Assembly (NCBI GenBank): GCA_014529385.2
Contig: CM043959.1
Coordinates: forward strand, 93,134,529-93,198,528
DNA from: Adiantum capillus-veneris
Taxonomy: Eukaryota; Streptophyta; Polypodiopsida; Polypodiales; Pteridaceae
Length of the DNA: 64,000 nt
Direction: 5' to 3'
In this document: piece after piece, positions 57,011-64,000 of the stretch
Numbering within the stretch: the first letter of the stretch is position 1
Layout of the letters: every line of letters begins with the position of its first letter
Translations under genes and position numbers: made by a program
The notes under the pieces: generated by a model
What the model was told of the DNA's origin: nothing
What the model saw: only the letters and a program-made list of their open reading frames with translations
Databases searched by the model: none

Positions 57011-57798
57011 GTTAGAAAATAAGACGTAGCTAAATATATTTTTGAGTAGATTACTTAATGGAGAGAGATAGATTTCACACACAAGAGATTATAGAGTAGA
57101 GAGAGAGAGAGAGAGAGAGTACACACGATATACGTCGTTCACCCAATGTGGGCTACGTCCACGGGAAAGCAGCCACTCAATGGCTTTAGCACTTCAAAAG
57201 AAGAAGTAGTTTACAAAGGGATTAAACCCTTGATAGAGCTCCCGCCTTGCTTCACTCTCACCACCTCACACTCACCTTGTTGCATCAACTTCACACTATC
57301 AAATGTGTGTAGAAATGGCCTCCTTTTATAGGCCAAAAGGGCTGCCCTCTCTTATAAGAGGCAGCCATGTGTAGCCGCCCTTGTGCGAATAAGTCCAAAT
57401 CGTACCCTCCAATCTGCCCATGCGTGGCTGCCCTTGAGAAGACAAGTCCGCTTTTGAATTCGGCCACCGGCCATTGAATTCGGCCACCGGCCACACCGGC
57501 CATTGACTTCCGACCACCGGCCACTGGCCATTGACTACTACCGGCCATTGGCCAACCGATCGCCGTCCGGCCATAATATTCCGGCGAAAAAGAATATTCC
57601 GGCGAGGGAAAACAGAGTCTCGGGGGCCTCCACCCCCGAGGCCCCAAAAGTTGCCCCTGATTCTTGTCCATGAAAATTTTGGTTTCCAGTGAGTGATTTT
57701 CCTTCGCGCACGATGGCTTCTCCTCATAATGGGGGCCTTACAAATGTGCGCTTTTACCACAAAAAATTACAAGGGTAAATCAGGCTCCATACTTAACA
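57011..57798 (-). repeat. Copia C 3' LTR (788 bp)
   Basis: TGTTAGAAAATAAG to ACTTAACA in plus sense. Holds a GA tract at about 57099-57117 and a run of CCGGCCA-type repeats at 57460-57560, about 20 bases longer than in the other LTR. Confidence 0.95.
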
Positions 57799-57812
57799 AT
57801 CTCCCACTTGGA
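57799..57812 (-). other. Copia C polypurine tract
   Basis: Minus strand CCAAGTGGGAGAT next to the LTR is a short purine-rich tract typical of this copia group. Confidence 0.7.
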
Positions 57813-57838
57813 GACTGATCTCCAAACCAAACCTGTGA

Positions 57839-58957
57839 CTACTTTCCATTCTGTCCTTGAATGCCGATTGAAGATGAGCAAAAGCTCAACTTCTCCTTGT
57901 TGACCACCTTTGTAAACATGTCTGCAGGATTTTCACTTGTATGCATCTTTCCTAGCTTTAGTTGTCCATCTTCCAAAAGAGTACGTATGAAGTGATATCT
58001 CACCTCAATGTGCTTTGTCCTTGAATGAAAGGCCGAGTTCTTCGCAAGATGGATAGCGCTTTGGCTATCACTGTACAAGACACAATTGTCTTGTTTGAAT
58101 CCAAGCTCTTCTAAGAATCTGTGAAGCCACAGAATTTCTTTGCTTGCCTCCGTCATTGCTACATACTCTGCTTCCGTGGTAGAAAGTGAAACCACTTTCT
58201 ACAGCTTTGAAGCCAAGCTTACTGCTGTGCCTCCAACCGTAAACACATAGCGAGTAGTGCTCCTTCGAGTATCTTTGTCACCTGCCATATCTACATCAGC
58301 ATACCCTTCTAGAAAAATATCAGTTCCTCCAAAATACAAAGCATTTGTTGTTGTCCCATTTAGATACCTAAGTATCCACTTCACAGCTTGCCAATGCTCT
58401 TTACCTGGGTTGTCCATGAACCTACTCACAACTCCCACTGCATGTGCAATGTCTGGCCTTGTCTAGACCATAGCATACATTAGAGAACCTACCACTGCAG
58501 CATATGGAACTTTAGACATATAGGCTATCTCCTCTTGTGTCTTTGGACACATATCCTTCGTTAGTTTAAAATGACCAGCCAAAGGTGTAGAAACTGGTTT
58601 TGCATTTTGCATTGTAAACCTTTCTAGTACCTTCTTGATGTAATCTTCTTGAGATAGCTTTATTGTCTTCTTCGTCCTATCCCTTGATATTTTCATACCA
58701 AGTATCCTCTTTGCAGCACCTAAATCTTTCATTGAAAAAGATTTGGACAGCTTCTCTTTTAGGTCTTTGATGTCCTGCATGTTAGCACTTGCAATCAACA
58801 TGTCATCAACATAAAACATTAGGATGATGAATTTCCCATCTCCCAAATTCTTCGTGTAGACGCAGTGATCCGAGTTGCATCTTGTGAATCCATGATCCAA
58901 CATCCATCGATCAAACTTCAAGTACCATTGTCTTGATGCTTGCTTTAAACCATACAA
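57839..58957 (-). pseudogene. Copia C RT end and RNase H
   Basis: One frame interrupted by TAG at 58463-58465 (after GSLMYAMV) and TAG at 58199-58201 (after SLASKL). It includes YVDDMLIASA (second copy), LGAAKRILGMKI, then RNase H (VDMAGDKDTRRST, SLSTTEAEYVA, DSQSAIHLAKN, FHSRTKHIEVRYHFIR) and the usual end NPADMFTKVV. Confidence 0.9.
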
Positions 58958-59165
58958 GCTCTTCTTTAATCCATGTTAGCACTTGCAATCAACATGTCAT
59001 CAACATAAAACATTAGGATGATGAATTTCCCATCTCCCAAATTCTTCGTGTAGACGCAGTGATCCGAGTTGCATCTTGTGAATCCATGATCCAACATCCA
59101 TCGATCAAACTTCAAGTACCATTGTCTTGATGCTTGCTTTAAACCATACAAGCTCTTCTTTAATC
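58778..59165. repeat. 194-bp tandem duplication in copia C RT
   Basis: 58778-58971 and 58972-59165 are near-identical direct repeats. The unit covers the codons from YGLKQASRQWY through YVDDMLIASANM. Being 194 bp, it shifts the frame. Confidence 0.95.
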
Positions 59166-59976
59166 TGCAAACCATTTTCTCCTTACCTTTTACTTCATAC
59201 CCCTTTGGTTGAAGCATGTAAATTTCCTCCTCTAAGTCACCGTGAGAGAATGCCGTATTTACATCCATTTGCTCGATATTTAGATCATGAGCAGCCACAA
59301 GGCTTAAGACAAGCCTAATTGAGTTCATTTTTACAACAGGAGAAAATATTTCATTGAAGTCAATACCTTTCTTTTGAGAAAAACCTTTTCCCACAAGCCT
59401 AGACTTGTACCTTTTCTTCCCACCTTCTTCTTCCTTCAGCTTGTACACCCATTTGTTTTGAAGTGCCCGCTTACCTTTAGGCAACTCAACCAACTCCCAT
59501 GTTTGGTTGCAATGTAGTGAGTCCATCTCCACTTGCATGCTCTTCGTCCATTTTTCTTTGGATTCATGGTTCATAGCTTCTTCGTATGATTTCGGCTCTC
59601 CAAAATCTGAGATCAAGAGATGGTTGAAGGAAGGAACAAACCTTTCTGGAGGTCTACTTGCTCTTGTAGATCTTCGGGAAATAGGTTGATGCTCCTCATT
59701 TGGTTGACGTTGTTGCACATTGTCACCGTTTGCAGTCCTTGAGTCTTCACTGTCCTCAAGCTCCATGTACTCATCACCTGTTTCTTTTGTTTGTTTTCTT
59801 TCTAAGTAATCTTTGTACATATTTTTTTCGTTAAAAATTACATCCCTACTCCTTAAGATTTTACCATCTTCAGAATTCCATAGGCGATACCCAAAGTCTC
59901 CTTCTCCATAGCCAATGAAGAAACACTTTTTGGACTTTGCATCTAGCTTTGATCTTAGGCTTCTATCTATGTGCAT
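58966..59976 (-). pseudogene. Copia C integrase end and RT start
   Basis: 336 codons: post-integrase region (KCFFIGYGEGDFGYRLW), acidic linker, then RT (WELVELPKGKRALQNKWVYK, LVGKGFSQKKGIDF, EQMDVNTAFSHGDLEEEIYM, YVDDMLIASANM). It ends at the duplication junction. Confidence 0.9.
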
Positions 59977-60011
59977 GAAAGTCTTAGGCTTCTATCTATG
60001 TGCATGAAAGC
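59954..60011. repeat. 29-bp tandem duplication in copia C
   Basis: Direct repeats 59954-59982 and 59983-60011 share CTTAGGCTTCTATCTATG and the following bases. The extra 29 bp breaks the frame at AFMHIDRSLR, which is encoded twice. Confidence 0.93.
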
Positions 60012-61964
60012 CTCACACCCAAACACTTTGAGAAATGCATAATTCATCAGTTTACCTGTCCATGCCTCTTCTGGAACTCCCCCATCCAATGCCGTTGAGG
60101 GTGACCGATTGATTAAGTACACAGACGTACTTACAGCTTCTGCCCAAAGCTCAAGCGGTAGGCCTGCATGTAGCCGCATGTTTCGTGATCGTTCCATCAT
60201 TGTCCTGTTCATCCTTTCCGAAATCCCATTTTGTTGAGGTGTCCTTGGGGTTGTCCTTTGCCTCCAAATGCCATCGCTAGCACAAAAGCTTTCAAAAGCT
60301 TGGCTGCAATATTCGCCTCCATTGTCGGATATGAGGCATTTAACCTTGGTACCTGTTTCATTTTCCACAAAGGCTTTCCACCTTTGAAATATGGAAAATA
60401 CATCGGATTTATTCTTCATGACATAAACCCATGTTTTTCTACTCGCATCTTCTATGAATGTTACATAGTACAATGAGCCACCAAGTGATGGTGTACTTGT
60501 AGGACCCCAAACATCAGAATGAACCAACTCAAGTTTTTTATTTTTTCTTTCATTTCCTGATTTTTGAAATTTTACCCTCTTTTGTTTACCACAAACACAA
60601 TCTTCACAGAACTCTAAGTCCACTTCTTTCAAACCTGGTAGAAGCTTCTTTGTTTGAAGGATTTGCATTCCTTTGGCACTCATATGCCCAAGTCGGTAGT
60701 GCCACACCGCACTGTCAACTTCTGTAGTTGCTGCACAAGCTGAAGGTTGCGTGCTAACAGTACACAAGTAAAGTGTACCGACTTTTTCTCCCTTGGCAAC
60801 CACCAAAGATCCTTTTGAGATCTTCCACCGTTTGTATCCGAATGCAATGTTGTGACCTTCATCGTCCAATTGTCCTGTAGAGATCAAATTTTTGCGAAGA
60901 GAAGGAACATGCCTAACATCTTTAAGCTTCCATTCATTTCCGTTAGCAGTTTTGACAGAAACTGTACCTTTGCCGACAATCTCACAAGCTTCATCATCTC
61001 CCAAGTATACATATCCAAAATTACCTTTGGTGTATTCTTGGAAATGTTGCTTGTGTGGTGTCGCATGGAATGAAGCCCCGGAATCTACTATCCAGGAATT
61101 AGACACATTGTCTAATGAGAGAATTAGAGCATCTTGCTCTACTTTACCTGCCACATTGGCCTCCGATGTTGGCTTGTTGTCTTGAGACTCTGTCTCCTTC
61201 TTCTTCTTGGACCAGAAATCCTTCTTGACGTGGCCCTTCTTGCCGCAGTTCCAACATTCAAGAACTGACTTTGTGCGTGACTTGCTCCGCCTTGAGCGAT
61301 CACGACCCTTTTGGTTTTTGAACCTCTCCTTAGGCCTTCCTCTTGTTTCCACTGATAGTGCACCACTTGATGATTCTCCTGTGCTTCTCCTTCGCATTTC
61401 CTCGCTTAGGAGAACACCCACAACATCATCAAACTTAAGAGTATTTGTGCCAGAGATAGACTTACTTACAGCCATCACAAGGATGTCCCAACTATCCGGT
61501 AGAGATGATAGTATAAGGAGAGCTCGCACTTCGTCATCGAAATTGATTTTCACTGATCGAAGTTGACTTATGTTTGTGTTAAAGTCATTTAGGTGTTCTG
61601 CAACTGAACCATTCTCTGCCATCTTTAGATTGAACAAGCGCTTCATAAGAAATACCTTATTGGATGCCGATGGTTTCTCGTAGAAGTCATCAAGTGACTT
61701 CATCAAGTCCTCCGTGGTCTTCATCTCCAAAACATTGAAGGCCACCATTGACGCCAAGCTTAACCGGATTGTTCCCAGTGCCTTTCGATCAAGGACAATC
61801 CATGCTTCATCTGCCATTGTTGCGGGCTTCTTCGCAAGATCGCCTAGTGGCAAATAGAGGTCCTTCTGGTAGAGATAGTCTTCAATCTGCATCTTCCAAT
61901 GTTGGTAGTTTTTGCCGTTGAACTTCTCAATCTTGAGCTTCCCTTCCTCCGCCATAACTCCCAC
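59967..61964 (-). CDS. Copia C Gag, protease and integrase (665 aa)
   Basis: The ATG at 61964 (a later ATG at 61952 gives MAEEGKLKIEKFNG). Gag to about 200 (YLYQKDLYLPL, FLMKRLFNLKMAE), basic linker, zinc knuckle CWNCGKKGHVKKDF with Phe for the last Cys, protease IVDSGASFHAT, integrase WHYRLGHMS, CEDCVCGKQ, HSDVWGP, ISDNGGEY, NGISERMNR. It ends early at the 29-bp duplication. The missing cysteine probably harms RNA binding. Confidence 0.92.
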   Translation of the reverse strand: MGVMAEEGKLKIEKFNGKNYQHWKMQIEDYLYQKDLYLPLGDLAKKPATMADEAWIVLDRKALGTIRLSLASMVAFNVLEMKTTEDLMKSLDDFYEKPSASNKVFLMKRLFNLKMAENGSVAEHLNDFNTNISQLRSVKINFDDEVRALLILSSLPDSWDILVMAVSKSISGTNTLKFDDVVGVLLSEEMRRRSTGESSSGALSVETRGRPKERFKNQKGRDRSRRSKSRTKSVLECWNCGKKGHVKKDFWSKKKKETESQDNKPTSEANVAGKVEQDALILSLDNVSNSWIVDSGASFHATPHKQHFQEYTKGNFGYVYLGDDEACEIVGKGTVSVKTANGNEWKLKDVRHVPSLRKNLISTGQLDDEGHNIAFGYKRWKISKGSLVVAKGEKVGTLYLCTVSTQPSACAATTEVDSAVWHYRLGHMSAKGMQILQTKKLLPGLKEVDLEFCEDCVCGKQKRVKFQKSGNERKNKKLELVHSDVWGPTSTPSLGGSLYYVTFIEDASRKTWVYVMKNKSDVFSIFQRWKAFVENETGTKVKCLISDNGGEYCSQAFESFCASDGIWRQRTTPRTPQQNGISERMNRTMMERSRNMRLHAGLPLELWAEAVSTSVYLINRSPSTALDGGVPEEAWTGKLMNYAFLKVFGCEAFMHIDRSLRLSCT

Positions 61965-62014
61965 TCAATTCAAGGAATCCTTTCCTTGAGATAATTTAGT
62001 TACGAGAAAACCTT

Positions 62015-62026
62015 GCTCTGATACCA
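62015..62026 (-). other. Copia C primer-binding site
   Basis: Minus strand TGGTATCAGAGC, two bases from the LTR; initiator tRNA-Met. Confidence 0.93.
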
Positions 62027-62028
62027 GT

Positions 62029-62793
62029 TGTTAGAAAATAAGACGTGGCTAAATATATTTTTGAGTAGATTACTTAATGGAGAGAGATAGATTTCACACA
62101 CAAGAGATTATAGAGTAGAGAGAGAGAGAGAGAGTACACACGATATACGTGGTTCACCCAATGTGGGCTACGTCCACGGGAAAGCAGCCACTCAATGGCT
62201 TTAGCACATCAAAAGAAGAAGTAGTTTACAAAGGGATTAAACCCTTGATAGAGCTCCCGCCTTGCTTCACTCTCACCACCTCACACTCACCTTGTTGCAT
62301 CAACTTCACACTATCAAATGTGTGTAGAAATGGCCTCCTTTTATAGGCCAAAAGGGCTACCCTCTCTTATGAGAGGCAGCCATGTGTAGCCGCCCTTGTG
62401 CGAATAAGTCCAAATCGGACCCTCCAATCTGCCCATGTGTGGCCGCCCTTGAGAAGACAAGTCTGCTTTTGAATTCGGCCACCGGCCACACCGGCCATTG
62501 ACTTCCGACCACCGGCCACCGGCCATTGACTACTACCTGCCACTGGCCAACCGACCGCCGTCCGGCCATAATATTTCGATGAAAAAGAATATTCCGGCGA
62601 GGGAAAAGAAAGTCTTGGGGGCCTCCACCCTCGAGGCCCCTAAAGTTGCCCCTGATTCTTGTCCGTGAATATTTTGGTTTCCGGTGAGTGATTTTCCTTC
62701 ACGCACGATGGCTTCTCCTCATAATGGGGGCCTTACAAATGTGCGCTTTTACCACAGAAAATTACAAGGGTAAATCAGGCTCCATACTTAACA
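62029..62793 (-). repeat. Copia C 5' LTR (765 bp)
   Basis: Partner of 57011-57798, with roughly 20 substitutions and shorter GA and CCGGCCA tracts. Confidence 0.95.
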
Positions 62794-62798
62794 AATGC

Positions 62799-63119
62799 CC
62801 CATTTTGCAAATGCTCTTGCTCCCATAATGGGCCGTAGTGGCATCTCATCTCTCTTTATCGGCACCTTGGTACGCTGACATGCGTCACAACGCTTTACAA
62901 ACTCTTCAGCATCCATGTGCAATGTAGGCCACCGTATACCTACGGTTAAGACAATTTTTGCCGTCTTGTTGCCCGAAAAATGGCCTCCACTTATTCCGCT
63001 ATGTGCATGTTCTAGAATCAGCAGGTATTCACTTTCACTTGCGTAGATTCTAAGTTGATTCTCCTTTCCTTGCTTATAGAGTTGGTTCCCAATTATCTAA
63101 AAGTCGCGAGCTTCCAGCT
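62799..63119 (-). pseudogene. E2 integrase zinc-binding domain, copy 2 (canonical position)
   Basis: Minus frame ending at the copia C site: DF then TAG then IIGNQLYKQGKENQLRI, EHAHSGISGGHFSG, RWPTLHMDAEEFVKRCDAC, DEMPLRPIMGARAFAKWGI. The two His and CX2C form the H2C2 domain that precedes the integrase core. One in-frame TAG. Confidence 0.85.
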
Positions 63120-63440
63120 CTATAGTCCTTTTTCGTGCTCTTGTGATGTTCTCAGAAACGTCCAAGTGGTTAAGAAATCAATGATATATTGACTCCATGC
63201 AGGTGCAATGTTTACCTGAAACAATGTCGCGTGATCTACTGATCGTTTGGCACTACATATAGTACAAGTGGTAACATAAGAATGTGTGTCCACATACATA
63301 GTTGGCCAATAAACCCCTAACTGTTTCAGTCTTTGGTGTGTTTTCACTATTGAACAATGAAATGCACAATCCTGGACATGTGCCTTCAAGGTAGCACTCG
63401 AATTATTCCGGATTTATACATAATCGTAGGATTTGGTCCG
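63120..63440 (-). pseudogene. E2 extra zinc-binding domain, copy 1
   Basis: TLKAHVQDCAFHCSIVKTHQ, RLKQLGVYWPTMYVDTHSY, VTTCTICSAKR, then a linker QVNIAPAWSQYIIDFLTT. It aligns with copy 2 at A-H, H-x-S, K-T, G-x-x-W-P-T, D, V and C-x-x-C. It lies between RNase H and the canonical domain, so E2 has two in series. Possibly involved in RNA or DNA binding. Confidence 0.75.
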
Positions 63441-63498
63441 ATCCTAGATGATACAGTCGTCCTGCTATCAACTAGAAGTTTTTTGTTTGTCGAATTGT

Positions 63499-63999
63499 TT
63501 ATTGTTTGGATCTGTACTCCGTATTATCAAACCTACTTCCAAAGGAAAGAATGCTAACAATTTCCTGTGACCATTTGGGTATCATTTCAACATAGAAAAG
63601 ATAAGCATCTAGTATGTCATCATCTACTCCTTCAGGAGCTTCCCCGTTGTGTATCCTTGAAAGATGATCCGCTCGTTGATGGGTTTTACCCTTTTTGACC
63701 ACCACTGTGAAGTAAAACTCTAGCAATATAATAAACCAGCGTACAATTCTTCCTGTATTGCATGGTTTATTTGCCAGATACACAAGAGCTTGATGATCTG
63801 TGAAGAACACAAATTTATTTGCGAGCAAATAATGTCGGAATTTCTTTACAGCATAAATCATTCCTAACCCTTCTCGTTCGGTGGTTGTGTAGTTCTTTTC
63901 TGCACTGTTTAATTGTCGGCTTGCATAACACACTGGAAAATCCATTGTTCCGTCTCCAGGTTGAGCCAGAATACTTCCTATTGCATATGCAGAAGCATC
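63499..63999 (-). CDS. E2 RNase H, cut by window edge
   Basis: Open to the right edge: DASAYAIGSILAQ, FPVCYASRQLNSAEKNYTTTE, REGLGMIYAVKKFRHYLLAN, FFTDHQALVYLANKP, KGKTHQRADHLSR. This is the RNase H that follows gypsy RT and removes the RNA template. The ORF ends at 63499 with a diverged tail, probably after a frameshift. Confidence 0.9.
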   Translation of the reverse strand, partial: DASAYAIGSILAQPGDGTMDFPVCYASRQLNSAEKNYTTTEREGLGMIYAVKKFRHYLLANKFVFFTDHQALVYLANKPCNTGRIVRWFIILLEFYFTVVVKKGKTHQRADHLSRIHNGEAPEGVDDDILDAYLFYVEMIPKWSQEIVSILSFGSRFDNTEYRSKQ

Positions 64000-64000
64000 A

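Larger units (their letters stand above)
57011..62793 (-). mobile_element. Copia C: Ty1/copia element inside E2 integrase
   Basis: LTRs 57011-57798 and 62029-62793, tRNA-Met primer site, purine-rich tract, target duplication AATGC at 57006-57010 and 62794-62798. Outside it the E2 integrase frame is continuous (AFAKWGI / DFVGP). The interior carries two tandem duplications and two in-frame TAG stops, so it is defective. Confidence 0.95.
42480..64000 (-). mobile_element. E2: Ty3/gypsy-type element, relative of E1, extends past right edge
   Basis: Minus strand. In window from the 3' side: LTR 42480-43376, accessory ORF, palindrome spacer (split by copia B), W-repeats and second protease, integrase (split by copia C), two zinc-binding domains, RNase H at the edge. 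RT, protease, gag and the 5' LTR lie beyond 64000. Without the two copia insertions the part seen is about 10.5 kb. Coding regions carry several TAG stops and frameshifts, so it is inactive. Confidence 0.9.

Noticed and set aside
57326-57760. Minus-strand ORFs rich in GRWPV
   Set aside because: Products of the CCGGCCA repeats in the copia C LTR; not conserved as protein between the two LTRs.

Overview
The window reads as repeat-dense nuclear DNA of a land plant. It holds nested LTR retrotransposons, CT and CA microsatellites and decayed gene fragments, and I found no intact host gene. Primer-binding sites match plant initiator tRNA-Met and tRNA-Asp, and there is a broken linker-histone gene. 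The sequence does not settle the species; a large-genome plant such as a fern or gymnosperm would fit.

Layout. (1) 1-2281, minus: the 5' end of a Ty3/gypsy element (gag, leader, LTR with TATA box) running off the left edge. (2) 2925-18188, minus: gypsy element E1. In transcription order it has 5' LTR, leader with four 22-bp palindromes, broken gag, zinc knuckles, protease, a deletion removing RT, RNase H and the integrase core, integrase C-terminus fused to a second protease-like domain and K-Q-x-W-x-P-K repeats, a spacer with five more palindromes, a large accessory coiled-coil ORF, and a truncated 3' LTR. (3) 18189-24011: unique-looking DNA with microsatellites, hairpin repeats and a histone H1 pseudogene. 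(4) 24012-38698, minus: copia element A (333-bp LTRs, target duplication ACCTT), split by 26641-37089, plus, a pol-less LTR element NA1 (target duplication TGGAT). (5) 38699-42479: flanking DNA with a decayed unidentified gene. (6) 42480-64000+, minus: gypsy element E2, a diverged relative of E1 that keeps RNase H and integrase sequence. It is interrupted by copia B at 47608-52840 (plus, TTATG) and copia C at 57011-62793 (minus, AATGC).

E1 and E2 share an unusual plan: a retropepsin-like domain after integrase, W-rich repeats, a palindrome-bearing spacer and a roughly 1000-residue accessory protein with a UBA-like motif, a coiled coil and a conserved C-terminal domain. E2 also carries two successive copies of the integrase zinc-binding domain. 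The palindromes differ between E1 and E2 by paired changes in both arms, so the symmetry itself has been kept. NA1 belongs near this lineage: it has a tRNA-Asp primer site, a related zinc knuckle and the same W-rich repeats, and it looks like a gag-only element moved in trans.

The most novel content is this E1/E2/NA1 lineage. The copia elements are conventional. Copia B is nearly intact, with one premature TAG in RNase H.
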